A stretch of DNA of 64,000 nt from Paenibacillus sp. BJ-4 (GTDB taxonomy: Bacteria; Bacillota; Bacilli; Paenibacillales; Paenibacillaceae), in the NCBI RefSeq assembly GCF_020404765.1, contig NZ_JAIVEM010000027.1:1-64000 (forward strand). The letters are read 5' to 3'. Below the pieces are notes generated by a model, which did not search any database, had not been told where the DNA came from, and saw only the letters and a list, made by a program, of their open reading frames with translations. Position 1 is the stretch's first letter; each line of letters opens with the position of its first letter. A program made the position numbers and the translations under genes. Below, in pieces: positions 14,939 through 24,148 of the stretch.

Positions 14939-17900
14939 ATGGCAGTGCAGCTATCTAATCAAGTATTCTCCGTCTCGGTAGGAGATTACGGCGATATCTC
15001 TTCCTTACGCATAGTAGGAGACACATTCAATACGAATTATGTCATGAACAGCTCCAACGCACCTAATCAAAATACGCCGGATCATCAGTGGCTGGGTGAG
15101 CTTATGTTCACATATCGTCTTGGTAACGGGACGTGGATGCGGGCATGGACAAGTAATTCTGCTGATGTCCGCAAAATCACCTCTTCCGGCAACAGTGTTC
15201 AGGTGTCCTATCAAAATTCGTCCAATTCTCAGGGAATACGTAATTTCACTTTACATGAAACCTATTCATTGGTTAACGACTATTTACATTGGCAAATGAA
15301 AGTAACGAATACCTCTAATCAAACGCTGGACATCGGAGATTGGGGGCTGCCGCTTCCTTTCAACGAATTTTGGTCCGGCGGTAATAACGAACAAATCTAT
15401 GAAACAAGGGTACTCTCCCACTCCTTTGTAGGGAATAATAGCTCCTTTATTACCGCTGGACGGCCTAGCGGTATCGGGCCGTATTTATTACTTATTCCTG
15501 ATGGCTCTACGGGTGCGGGTCTGGAATATCAGGACCACTGGAGAGTCGAGGAGCATCCCGGCAGCACATGGGCGATGGACCAAGGCGGTTGGGCCGAGGG
15601 ACTGAATGTATTCTATATTCATTCCAATGTCATTAAGAGCACTAACCGCGGCTATCTCGGGAGCACCAGCCTGTCGCTGGCTCCGGGTGAAAGCAAAACA
15701 TATGCCTTTAAATTTTTTAAGGTAGCGGACGAGCAGGATGTAAAGGACAGGCTATACAGCGAGGGTCATGTGGATGTGACTGTCGTTCCTGGCATGATTG
15801 TCCCCACCAATCTCAAAGCGAAATTTGATCTGCATACCAGCAAATCCATTACCTCTGTTACTGCACAGTACCCGTCCGAAACCACCATCACCTATCTGGA
15901 AACAGCCCCCACAAACCATAAAATATATGAACTTAAGCTCGGTCGACTGGGACACAACAATATAACTGTGATCTACGGCAACGGCGAAAAAACGGTCCTT
16001 CAGTTCTATGCCATCGAGCCTGTCGATGCTGCGCTCCAACGCCACTCTACCTTCATGGTCAACAGCACACAATGGAATGTGCCGGGCGATCTGCGGGACA
16101 AAGTGTTTGACGATTGGATGATGCAGTATAAAGCCAAGCGCAACAGCTTTGCAGGCTACTGGGGCTGGGGTGATGATTGGGGCTTGACACACGGCCAGTT
16201 TCTGGCGGAGAAAAATGTCCAGAAGCCTGTGGCATCTGAGATCAAGGCGGTCGATGATTATCTGGAGGTGGCCATCTGGACGAATCTGATGGAAGGCCAT
16301 CATACCGATTATCTGGTTCCAGATTTCCTGATGCCGCAGCCTAATACGACACCGACATACCGCGGCTATGCCTATCCACACATTTACAACACGTTTTTCA
16401 GTATGTATAAACTCGCCAAGCTATATCCCAATCTGATCAGTTACCGTAACAGCAAAAACACGTATTTACTGCGTGCGTATCGTATTTTCAAGGCATTGTA
16501 TGAAGGCCCTGTCGCTTATAACTGGAATACCGGACTCATGGGTGAGCTGACCACACCGGATATCATCAAAGCGCTTCAGGAAGAAGGCTTGACCACCGAG
16601 GCCAACGACCTGCTTGCCAAAATGGCTACCAAGTACAACAATTTCAAAAACACCACCTATCCCTACGGCTCCGAGTACAATTACGACAATACAGGCGAAG
16701 AAGCGGTATATACACTCGCCAAAATGAACAACAACACGACGATGATGAGCAAAATCAATGCCAAAACGCGCGCCGCACGCGGTCATATGCCTGTCTGGTA
16801 CTATTACGCCGATCCGGTCACCATTACCGGGGAGAATTGGTGGAACTTCCAGTACACCACCTCGCTGGCGGGCTATGCGATGGACGACTGGACACGCCGT
16901 TATTCGTCCAAGCCCGAAGTAGACCAACGCTTGTCCTATGCAGCCAAGCTGGCGAACATCGGGGCGATTAACTCAGGACAGATCAGCTCTGATCCTGCCA
17001 ATATCGGGGCGGTATCGTGGACGTATCAGGCGGGCAAGGGCAATTATGGCGCTCTTGGTCTGGACGGCGGTCCCCTCTTTAACGGATGGCGCGGCATGTC
17101 CGGGGAAGCGGATCTGGGACTGTTTGGAGCCATTAAGGTACTAAGCTCGGATGTTGCTGTCGATCCGATATTCGGCTTGTTCGGCTATGGCTGCGACGTT
17201 GCGGAAAGCAATAACAGCTATACGATTACTCCGAAGGACGGCGTATTCCAACGTCTGCATCTGATCACCCAAAAGCTGAGTCTGGAGCTGGACCGGGACC
17301 AATATAGTCTGGCTATCGTGTCCAAGTCCAGAAACAACGTCCGCTTGACGTTGAAAAATACGACACCAGGCACCGCTCATACTACTGTTGTGACGATGAC
17401 CGGACTCGCGGCCGGTACGTATGACGTGCTCGTAGACGGCGCGAAGACCGGCTCTGTCACGGCTGCTAACAGCTCCGCAGCCACGATCAAACTGAATATC
17501 GGGACGGCTGCCAGCTACGATATTCGTATTCAGTTAGGCACCGGCAATCCGGGTCCCACCGAAGACATTATAGCCCGGTATGAATTTAACGAAACGATCG
17601 GATCTACTGCAGCCGATTCATCGGGTTATGGGCAGCAGGCCAGTGTATATGGCGGCTCATGGGGTCCCGGACGGAAGGGCAACGCGCTGCACTTCAACGG
17701 CACAGACGCCTATGCCAGTCTCCCCTTCGGTCTAGTTAGCAGCCTAAATGACTTTACGATTGCAGCGTGGGTACGAGTGAACACGCATAACGGCTGGGCT
17801 CGCCTGTTTGATTTCGGAGCAGGAACGGATCGGTATATGTTTTTGACCCCTAAGGCCGAAGGGACAGGTATGCGCTTTGCCATCACCGTCTCGGGGAACG

Positions 17901-18238
17901 GGGATGAGCAGCAGTTGAATGCCCCGGAACTGGCGACAGGTGTGTGGAAGCATGTGGCCGTGACTCTGTCAGGCACGACTGCGATGATGTATGTGGATGG
18001 TGTGGAGGCGACGCGTAACGCCAATATGACATTGAGGCCGTCCAGCCTTGGACTGACAGCCCGGAACTATATTGGTAAATCGCAGTTCGATGATCCCTAT
18101 CTGAACGGTGCGGTAGACGAGCTGATCATTTACAACAGAGCGTTGACTGCTCAGGAAATCCGGGGCCTGGCCTCAGCAAGCAGCACCGTTAATGCTCATC
18201 CTATGGGAGCCGATTCATATGCCGAAGGAGCCGATTAG
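14939..18238 (+). CDS. Large DUF5695-like carbohydrate-active protein with C-terminal LamG domain, no signal peptide
   Basis: 1099 aa. Residues 1-870 match the pattern of DUF5695, a putative glycan-active module seen in Paenibacillus and Bacteroidetes: a beta-sandwich start (FSVSVGDYGDISSLRIVGD), then a Trp/Tyr-rich alpha-helical middle (FAGYWGWGDDWGLTHGQF, WWNFQYTTSLAGYAMDDW) like (alpha/alpha)6 barrels. Residues 876-1080 are a LamG/concanavalin-like lectin domain (ARYEFNETIGSTAADSSG, GVWKHVAVTLSG, AVDELIIYNRALTAQEI). The ATG follows a near-perfect AAGGAGG, yet no signal peptide or anchor is present, unlike most relatives. It could act inside the cell, leave by another route, or have lost its signal. 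Confidence 0.75.
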   Translation: MAVQLSNQVFSVSVGDYGDISSLRIVGDTFNTNYVMNSSNAPNQNTPDHQWLGELMFTYRLGNGTWMRAWTSNSADVRKITSSGNSVQVSYQNSSNSQGIRNFTLHETYSLVNDYLHWQMKVTNTSNQTLDIGDWGLPLPFNEFWSGGNNEQIYETRVLSHSFVGNNSSFITAGRPSGIGPYLLLIPDGSTGAGLEYQDHWRVEEHPGSTWAMDQGGWAEGLNVFYIHSNVIKSTNRGYLGSTSLSLAPGESKTYAFKFFKVADEQDVKDRLYSEGHVDVTVVPGMIVPTNLKAKFDLHTSKSITSVTAQYPSETTITYLETAPTNHKIYELKLGRLGHNNITVIYGNGEKTVLQFYAIEPVDAALQRHSTFMVNSTQWNVPGDLRDKVFDDWMMQYKAKRNSFAGYWGWGDDWGLTHGQFLAEKNVQKPVASEIKAVDDYLEVAIWTNLMEGHHTDYLVPDFLMPQPNTTPTYRGYAYPHIYNTFFSMYKLAKLYPNLISYRNSKNTYLLRAYRIFKALYEGPVAYNWNTGLMGELTTPDIIKALQEEGLTTEANDLLAKMATKYNNFKNTTYPYGSEYNYDNTGEEAVYTLAKMNNNTTMMSKINAKTRAARGHMPVWYYYADPVTITGENWWNFQYTTSLAGYAMDDWTRRYSSKPEVDQRLSYAAKLANIGAINSGQISSDPANIGAVSWTYQAGKGNYGALGLDGGPLFNGWRGMSGEADLGLFGAIKVLSSDVAVDPIFGLFGYGCDVAESNNSYTITPKDGVFQRLHLITQKLSLELDRDQYSLAIVSKSRNNVRLTLKNTTPGTAHTTVVTMTGLAAGTYDVLVDGAKTGSVTAANSSAATIKLNIGTAASYDIRIQLGTGNPGPTEDIIARYEFNETIGSTAADSSGYGQQASVYGGSWGPGRKGNALHFNGTDAYASLPFGLVSSLNDFTIAAWVRVNTHNGWARLFDFGAGTDRYMFLTPKAEGTGMRFAITVSGNGDEQQLNAPELATGVWKHVAVTLSGTTAMMYVDGVEATRNANMTLRPSSLGLTARNYIGKSQFDDPYLNGAVDELIIYNRALTAQEIRGLASASSTVNAHPMGADSYAEGAD

Positions 18239-18248
18239 AACGAGCATT

Positions 18249-18437
18249 TCATGCCCTTAACTTTTTAGCCTGTGAATGATTTGTAATGTGAACTATTGGT
18301 ATCGTGAAAGATTTATGCTCTAAAGAACTGACATCGTGAACACTCAGGCTATGCAATGAACGGCGTCCGGTGCCAGATTCCCTCCACCGTTCATACGCAG
18401 CTTTACGATTTGGATTGCAGGAAAGCAGCTTTTCCAT
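18249..18437 (-). CDS. Possible 62-aa protein downstream of the protease
   Basis: The frame begins ATGGAAAAGC 12 bases after the protease stop and encodes a basic, Ser-rich peptide starting MEKLLSCNPNRKAAYERW. No Shine-Dalgarno of quality and no family recognised. The 18239-18448 gap otherwise shows nothing, so this is weak. Confidence 0.2.
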   Translation of the reverse strand: MEKLLSCNPNRKAAYERWRESGTGRRSLHSLSVHDVSSLEHKSFTIPIVHITNHSQAKKLRA

Positions 18438-18448
18438 CTACCGGTCTT

Positions 18449-19495
18449 TTAGCTCTTTCTAATGCGCGTCGTTCTCGGTCTTAAGCGAGCCAGCTCCTCA
18501 CTGGTGAGCTGCCTTGTATAGGAACGAGGAGAAGAGCCTGTATCTACCGTGAGTACCCTGCCTGCCCCGTTGGGGCGGGCTACCCGTGTGTTGAACACCT
18601 GCATGAACCACTGCACCGGGAAGGCAATGGATAGACGACCATCTGCCGTGCCTGCATAGTTGACCGCAGCTGCATAATTATCCGACTGTCTGAGCCAGAC
18701 AGAGCCGGAATCTCCGGGCAGCGATACAGGAGTCGTGCCTCTGATGACCGTCTGGTCCTCGAAGGTCAGCAGCCCCAGGCTTCCGCCATAATTGATTTGC
18801 AGGTCCGTATAGACAGACTCTACCGTGCCATTGACCCGCCCGGTCGTACGCCCTACCTTCTTAAATCTTTCTCCCACACGATAAGCAGTCACATGGCCCG
18901 GAACCGCTCCTACTGTGGCGTAACGCGGACTGAGCAAGCTATTGCTGGTCGGCAGGGAAAGCGCCGTATCAATCAGGTTCGTTCCGCTTGGATTCAAGCG
19001 TACGTAACGATACAGCCGCCCAATACGATCCTGGGTAACCGTTCCCCCATCGGCTCCACCCGGCTGAATCGTAGCCTCCCGATTGTCTGTATTGGAGGGA
19101 TTAAGGACATGGTTGTTGCTGAAAAGATACCGTGTGGCCGGCGCTCCAGTTGGCGCAACGATCAATCCGGTTGTCCCGGAGCCTTCAATCGTTCCGACAC
19201 TGTAGCCGGCGACGACCGGGCGTATGCGCGCCCTGTAATCCGTTGCATTGGCTCTAATCTTTCCGGTTTTTACAATCCGGACAGGGACATTCGTTTTCTT
19301 GCCCAATGCTGTGGCGGACAGGAGTCCGGTGGAGGCCGAAGCCAGCCGGTCTGTATACACAATGACAGCGGCTCCCTTTTTGGGATGAGCAGGGTCTTTG
19401 TACCCTACGCCAATACCGTGAACACCGGATAATTTTAATACGCGCTTGGCCATCCGCTTTTTCACTTGAAGGGCGGCCGAGAAGGTAGCCAACAT
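18449..19495 (-). CDS. Trypsin-fold serine protease, no signal peptide
   Basis: 348 aa. A chymotrypsin-type catalytic triad can be placed: His129 in LFSNNHVLN, Asp176 in NLIDTALS and Ser263 in LPGDSGSVW. The N-terminal 95 residues (VLKLSGVHGIGVGYKDPAHP, AAVIVYTD) precede the protease domain and are typical of a Paenibacillus/Bacillus group annotated as trypsin-like peptidases. No Sec signal or lipobox is visible, so secretion is not obvious. Of three near in-frame ATGs, the one at 19495 is favoured, six bases after AAAAGGGG. It converges on the LamG gene. Confidence 0.8.
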   Translation of the reverse strand: MLATFSAALQVKKRMAKRVLKLSGVHGIGVGYKDPAHPKKGAAVIVYTDRLASASTGLLSATALGKKTNVPVRIVKTGKIRANATDYRARIRPVVAGYSVGTIEGSGTTGLIVAPTGAPATRYLFSNNHVLNPSNTDNREATIQPGGADGGTVTQDRIGRLYRYVRLNPSGTNLIDTALSLPTSNSLLSPRYATVGAVPGHVTAYRVGERFKKVGRTTGRVNGTVESVYTDLQINYGGSLGLLTFEDQTVIRGTTPVSLPGDSGSVWLRQSDNYAAAVNYAGTADGRLSIAFPVQWFMQVFNTRVARPNGAGRVLTVDTGSSPRSYTRQLTSEELARLRPRTTRIRKS

Positions 19496-19706
19496 TATCA
19501 TCCCCTTTTGCATTCAGATGAAATATTGTATGGCTAAGACCGCTACGCGTTCCATTTGATCTTACGATCGCTGTTGCAGTGGGATTCTTAGGATTACGCT
19601 TCTCCAGATTCAATTGAACCGCTGCGCTACCAACCGCCGTAAGATTAGCTGATTTCCAGAGGGTTACATTGGTAAACAACAAGTTTAAGGTCAAACAGCC
19701 CTTCAT
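19496..19706 (-). other. Open frame of unknown status upstream of the protease (365-base gap)
   Basis: The gap 19496-19878 holds the ABC-operon terminator and one leftward open frame from 19706. Its first 70 residues look protein-like and beta-rich (NVTLWKSANLTAVGSAAVQL, ATAIVRSNGTRSGLSHTI), reminiscent of spore-surface or Ig-like strands. It then runs out of frame into the protease 5' end down to 19254. The ribosome site is poor. It may be a gene whose 3' part was replaced by the protease gene. Confidence 0.3.
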
Positions 19707-19756
19707 CCAACTCTTGGGAATATAAGTAGCCCATTAAAATTTAAAACTTTAGACAT

Positions 19757-19790
19757 AAAAAATAGCCGTGTCATTTGTACACGGCTATTT
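19757..19790 (-). terminator. Terminator of the sugar ABC operon
   Basis: A perfect 12-bp stem (19760-19771 with 19779-19790) reads leftward into T-rich sequence. It is 89 bases past the end of the last permease gene. Confidence 0.85.
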
Positions 19791-19878
19791 CTTTAGGTAA
19801 TCATGGCACAGAACAGCCAAATGCTGCTGTACCCGGTGCTTGTGTTCGCCTGGAAACTTTTATTGCAGGAAGAGGCTT

Positions 19879-20706
19879 CTAGCCCTTAACCGCTCCTTCC
19901 GCGATCCCCTCCATGATGAATTTTTGAAAGAATGCATAGATCAGGATGACTGGAATAGAGGTCAATACAAGTGCAGCCAGAATGAGCGACCAATCCTTGT
20001 TGTACTCGCCAAACAGCATATTCGTCGATAGAATCAGGGTGTAGTGGTTCACATCCGTCAGCATCAACAACGGAAGTAAAAAGTCGTTCCAAATCCACAG
20101 AAAATCCAAAATAGCAATCGTGACAGTGATCGGCAGCAGCAAAGGAAATATAATGCGAAAGAAGGTTTGGAACTCATTGCAGCCGTCCATTTGTGCCGAT
20201 TCTTCCAGCTCACGCGGAATGGATTTGACGAACCCGTGATACAAAAAGATGGCCATATTGACACCCAAACCGATATAGATCAGTGCCAGACCATACGTAC
20301 TGCCTTGGACGGACAAATCCTTCGCCATTCGTGTAAGCGGTATCATAATGGAGTGAAACGGAACCAGCATGGAGGCGACAAACAGGAAGAAGATCGCACT
20401 GCTCATTTTTCCCCGTGTACGCGACAGCTTGTAGCCCGCCAGCGCCGAACAAATCACGATACCGCCTATTCCGATAAAAGAAATAATTGTGGAATTAAGC
20501 GCACTGTTCAGCAAATGGGTCTGGTGAAAAGCCTGACTGTAATTTTCAAAGTGAAGCCTCGTCGGCAGCGCCGTAAAGGATGCAAACATTTCACCCTGCG
20601 TTTTAAATGAATTAATCACCGCCATATAGATGGGGAAGAAGGACACCACTGCGCCCACGCACAGCAGCAACGTAATCAGCAAGGAATTGGCTTTTTTCAG
20701 CCTCAT
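19879..20706 (-). CDS. Sugar ABC transporter permease (MalG-type)
   Basis: 275 aa with six hydrophobic segments and the binding-protein-dependent permease EAA loop (ELEESAQMDGCNEFQTFFRI). It forms the transmembrane channel with its upstream partner; ATP hydrolysis must come from a shared MsmX-type ATPase, since none is encoded here. Its ATG overlaps the partner's stop by four bases. It is the last gene before the operon terminator. Relation to GanQ/AraQ-type galacto- or arabino-oligosaccharide importers is suggested by the adjacent GH42 enzyme. Confidence 0.92.
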   Translation of the reverse strand: MRLKKANSLLITLLLCVGAVVSFFPIYMAVINSFKTQGEMFASFTALPTRLHFENYSQAFHQTHLLNSALNSTIISFIGIGGIVICSALAGYKLSRTRGKMSSAIFFLFVASMLVPFHSIMIPLTRMAKDLSVQGSTYGLALIYIGLGVNMAIFLYHGFVKSIPRELEESAQMDGCNEFQTFFRIIFPLLLPITVTIAILDFLWIWNDFLLPLLMLTDVNHYTLILSTNMLFGEYNKDWSLILAALVLTSIPVILIYAFFQKFIMEGIAEGAVKG

Positions 20707-21587
20707 GCCTCCACCTCCTTCTTCTTCATGACACGCAGCTGGATCAGCGTGAAGATCAGAACGATAGCGAATAAAATAACGGATTTGGCGCTCGCATAAC
20801 CGTAACGGAAGTTGTTGGAGAATGCCTCCTCATAAATGTTCATCGTAATCACCTGCGTACTGCGTCCCGGCCCCCCGCCAGTTAATCCGTAGACGACCTC
20901 ATACACTTTGAAGGCACCGTTCAGCGTCAGGAAAAAGCAGATTGTAATGGCATGGGTAATCATCGGCAGCGTCACGCTTCGTAATGTCTGAAATGCGTTG
21001 GCCCCGTCAATAATAGCGGCCTCCTTCAAGCTTTGTGGTACACCCTGAAGTGCAGCTAGATAAATGATCATCATATACCCGACACCATTCCAGAGCGAGA
21101 CAATAATGATGGAAAAGAAGGATACCTTCGGATCGCCCAGCCACGATTGACCTAAAAAGGCGATAGCCGTCTTTTCGGCAATCTGCGGCAGCACGGAGGA
21201 AAAAACGAACGTCCACATAAAGGCACTAATAATAGTACTAATCATATTGGGCATAAAAAATATCGTTCGGAAAAATCCTTTAGAACGCGTACGCGACTCG
21301 ATGAGCACAGCCAGCACCAATGCCAGCACATTTTGCAGCACAATCATGACCAATACATATTTGAGCGTGAACCAAAGGGAATTGAGAAAATCGGGGTCTT
21401 CCTTCAACGCCTCTATAAAGTTCCCCAAGCCAAGAAAGCTGTAATTCGGATTCAGTCCATTCCAGTCTGTGAAGCTGTAATACATGCCGCTGATCGTCGG
21501 AATGAGCAGAAAAATGGCATAAAAGATCAGCGCCGGAGCGGTAAATGCCAGCAGCATCACATATTTTTTGTAGATTTTAAAAGGCAT
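20703..21587 (-). CDS. Sugar ABC transporter permease (MalF-type)
   Basis: 294 aa with six membrane segments and the EAA loop LKEAAIIDGANAFQTLRSV. The N-terminus (KKYVMLLAFTAPALIFYAIF) is of the short MalF/UgpA type typical of Gram-positive carbohydrate importers. GGGGGAG precedes the ATG. It sits between the binding-protein gene (40 bases upstream) and MalG-type permease (4-base overlap). Confidence 0.92.
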   Translation of the reverse strand: MPFKIYKKYVMLLAFTAPALIFYAIFLLIPTISGMYYSFTDWNGLNPNYSFLGLGNFIEALKEDPDFLNSLWFTLKYVLVMIVLQNVLALVLAVLIESRTRSKGFFRTIFFMPNMISTIISAFMWTFVFSSVLPQIAEKTAIAFLGQSWLGDPKVSFFSIIIVSLWNGVGYMMIIYLAALQGVPQSLKEAAIIDGANAFQTLRSVTLPMITHAITICFFLTLNGAFKVYEVVYGLTGGGPGRSTQVITMNIYEEAFSNNFRYGYASAKSVILFAIVLIFTLIQLRVMKKKEVEA

Positions 21588-21627
21588 GGAGTCTCCCCCC
21601 TCCTGATGTATTCCTGTAGGCTACCCG

Positions 21628-22908
21628 TTACTTGTTCACTTTGTTATACGATTTCCATGCCTTATCCAGCGCCTTAATCACGTCATCCTGCGAGAGCTGG
21701 CCCGCGTAGTAGGATTGAAGCGATTTGCCTGCCTCGTCCTTGACCGCTTGCGGGATGGATGGGTCTTGATACGATTTGCCTGCTTTCACATATGCGGTAG
21801 CGTCATTGACCCAAGGATAGCTTTTGAACGTATGCACTTTGGAGATCGGGTTAAATTTCAATGCCTCATAGAACGCGCTGGAATCCTTGTCGTCCAGCAC
21901 ATAGTTGACAAAATCGAGCGCAACCTCCTTGTTTTTGCTTGTGGAGGATACAGCCAGCGAAGTCGAAGTGGACAGATTGATCAAGGTTGCATTCGGATCA
22001 TCGTTGATCGGCAAAGGAGCTACCCCAAAGTCCATATTCGGATTAGATTTCAAAATCGTTTCCGCAAACCACGGCCCTTGAATCCACATGGCTGCTTTGC
22101 CCGAAGCGAAGGCCGCCGATCCGTCATCCCCGCCAATTTCCAGCGCCTTGTCTGTGCCGTTGCTGTTGACCAGGTCGATAATGTCGAACATGCTCTTCAT
22201 TTCAGCAAAAGAACCTTTATCCTGATTCATCCGGTCGATAAAATCCTTATTCTGTGTGTTCATCATCGCACCTGCTGTCAATGGCACGAATAGCTGTGGA
22301 ATCCAGGATTCCTTGTAGGACAACAGGAACGGCTTCACATTATTCGCTTTCAACTTCTCGACCACAGCCTTCATTTCAGTCAACGTTCCCGGTGGCTTCA
22401 AACCCAAATCCTTAAATATTTTTTTATTGTACAAGTAGCCCCATGAAATCGTTTCCAAAGGGACCGCCACAACCTTGCCGTCTTTGGTCGTCACCGAAGG
22501 CTTCACACTATCCATTAATTTGCTGACAAACGGCTGACCGGACAAGTCCTCCAAATAACCCGCTTTATAAAACGGAGGAATTTCATTCACCGCATGCAGC
22601 GCGAACACATCCGGCGCATCGTTGGATGCAAGTCTCGTCTTCAAAATTTGTGCGGCATTGTCGGCAGGCGGCATCTCCAGTTGCACCGTAACGTCGATAT
22701 TCTTATCTTTCTTCTCTTTCGCTACGAACGCGTTAATGTATTTATCGTAGTGCTCCTTCAAGCGGGGCTGGGCAATAAACATTTTGAGATTCACTGTTTT
22801 ACCGTCTCCACCGGAACCACTGCTGTCACTGCCTGAAGAATTTGCTCCGCACCCGGCCAACAACGTACCAACCAGCATCGTGCTCAATACACCTTTCCAT
22901 AATTTCAT
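21628..22908 (-). CDS. Extracellular solute-binding lipoprotein, carbohydrate ABC transporter
   Basis: 426 aa. The signal ends in a lipobox, GTLLAGC, with Cys20 the lipid-modified residue, followed by a Ser/Gly linker. The body is a family 1 (MalE-like) binding protein, with PDVFALHAVNEIPPFYKAGYL and FASGKAAMWIQGPWF, the latter being the classic ligand-cleft block. Strong GGGGAGG before the ATG. A cre-like box (23005-23018) lies about 100 bases upstream, so CcpA repression is likely. The YesN/YesM pair upstream is the probable activator. Ligand is inferred to be galactose-containing oligosaccharide. Confidence 0.92.
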   Translation of the reverse strand: MKLWKGVLSTMLVGTLLAGCGANSSGSDSSGSGGDGKTVNLKMFIAQPRLKEHYDKYINAFVAKEKKDKNIDVTVQLEMPPADNAAQILKTRLASNDAPDVFALHAVNEIPPFYKAGYLEDLSGQPFVSKLMDSVKPSVTTKDGKVVAVPLETISWGYLYNKKIFKDLGLKPPGTLTEMKAVVEKLKANNVKPFLLSYKESWIPQLFVPLTAGAMMNTQNKDFIDRMNQDKGSFAEMKSMFDIIDLVNSNGTDKALEIGGDDGSAAFASGKAAMWIQGPWFAETILKSNPNMDFGVAPLPINDDPNATLINLSTSTSLAVSSTSKNKEVALDFVNYVLDDKDSSAFYEALKFNPISKVHTFKSYPWVNDATAYVKAGKSYQDPSIPQAVKDEAGKSLQSYYAGQLSQDDVIKALDKAWKSYNKVNK

Positions 22909-23004
22909 GCAAAATGACCTCCCCTAAGTTGGAAATAACGGTCAACCTCCATTCATGCTCTAGGTTGAGCTTCGTAGAGACTGAATCCTTTGTATTACTC
23001 TTTT

Positions 23005-23018
23005 TGTATACGCTTTCA
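23005..23018 (-). promoter_or_regulatory. cre-like CcpA box upstream of the binding-protein gene
   Basis: Read leftward the site is TGAAAGCGTATACA, matching the consensus TGWAARCGYTWNCW at 13 of 14 positions. It lies 97 bases upstream of the binding-protein start, in the gap after the yesN-type gene. Confidence 0.65.
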
Positions 23019-23083
23019 TTATAGGGTGGGAGGTCACTTCTGCCATTGGACACCATTAGCCTGTTGAGTTGGATTTTTTTAAA

Positions 23084-24148
23084 CTATCCCTTTCTCATTT
23101 CTCCGGGCGCCATGCCAAAATGCTTTTTAAACACCCGATAAAAATATGACACATCCTCATATCCCGCCATCTCCGCGACCGCTTTAATTGAAATCTGCTT
23201 ATCTGCCAGCCATTCCCGCGCTTTTTCCATTCTCCGCTGCACAATATAGTCCGTTACATTTTGACCATACTCCTGCTTGAATACCTTGCTCATATACTCT
23301 TTGCTCACAAAAAAGTTTTTCGCCAGTTGCTCCAGTGTAATCGGTTCGGCAAAGTGACGATCCATATAGCGCCGTACCTCCTCCAGATTCAGCTTGTTTT
23401 TGTATTTTCGCTGTCGAATAAGCTGACCCAGCTCCTGAACATAACACGCCGATACGAACTCCAGTGCATGTTCTGCTGAGGATAGCGCATCCTGCGACAG
23501 TGGAAATCCGGCTTTCGCTGTCGGAGTATCCAATCCATTGTCTACTGCCAGCTCTTTAAGCAGGGAAAGCAGTTCCTGCACCAGCCTGCCCAGCATAGGT
23601 GGACTTGGCGCTTCGAGGCGCTCCAGTTCCTGCATGACCTGCCTGCATGTCACGTTCACGCCGTCCTGATTCAGCTCATTGAAATAAAGACGCAACAGTT
23701 GCTTATACCGGGTCAGCTTGTGAAAGAACTCATAATCCAGCTCTGTCTTTTCTTGCTGCTGCTCTGCCGCCTGGGTCTCCAGATCGTGTTTGCATTTGAG
23801 CAGCACTGCATTCAGCTCGGTGGGGTTAATAGGCTTCAGCAAATAATCGACAGCCTTATAGCGGATGGCATGTTTGGCATACGCAAAGTCATCATAGCCG
23901 CTCACGACAATGATTTTTACATCAGGAAAATGGTTATTTAGCGCTTGCAGCAGCTCTACTCCATCCGCACCCGGCATCCGCATGTCAGTAATCACAATAT
24001 GCGGGGTTAATTCCCCGGTTAGCCTGAACGCCTCGTCTCCGTCCTCGGCCTCACCCACCACCGACATGCCGAGCTTTTCCCACGCGCCAAATGTCTTCAC
24101 AATATCGCGGTTCCATGGCTCATCGTCGACAATTAATACCCTGATCAT
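23084..24148 (-). CDS. Response regulator, YesN type (receiver plus AraC HTH)
   Basis: 354 aa. A receiver domain occupies residues 1-120 with phospho-acceptor Asp55 (HIVITDMRMPG) and Lys near 104. The middle is a helical linker. Residues 255-350 are an AraC-type double HTH (LNLEEVRRYMDRHFAEPITL, SYFYRVFKKHFGMAPGEMR). It forms a pair with the histidine kinase upstream (4-base overlap). YesN proteins activate the polysaccharide-uptake operon next to them, here the ABC importer. Confidence 0.92.
   Translation of the reverse strand: MIRVLIVDDEPWNRDIVKTFGAWEKLGMSVVGEAEDGDEAFRLTGELTPHIVITDMRMPGADGVELLQALNNHFPDVKIIVVSGYDDFAYAKHAIRYKAVDYLLKPINPTELNAVLLKCKHDLETQAAEQQQEKTELDYEFFHKLTRYKQLLRLYFNELNQDGVNVTCRQVMQELERLEAPSPPMLGRLVQELLSLLKELAVDNGLDTPTAKAGFPLSQDALSSAEHALEFVSACYVQELGQLIRQRKYKNKLNLEEVRRYMDRHFAEPITLEQLAKNFFVSKEYMSKVFKQEYGQNVTDYIVQRRMEKAREWLADKQISIKAVAEMAGYEDVSYFYRVFKKHFGMAPGEMRKG

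Noticed and set aside
15752..17380. Several long leftward frames inside the DUF5695/LamG gene
   Set aside because: They lack ribosome sites and domains and lie fully inside a well-supported gene.
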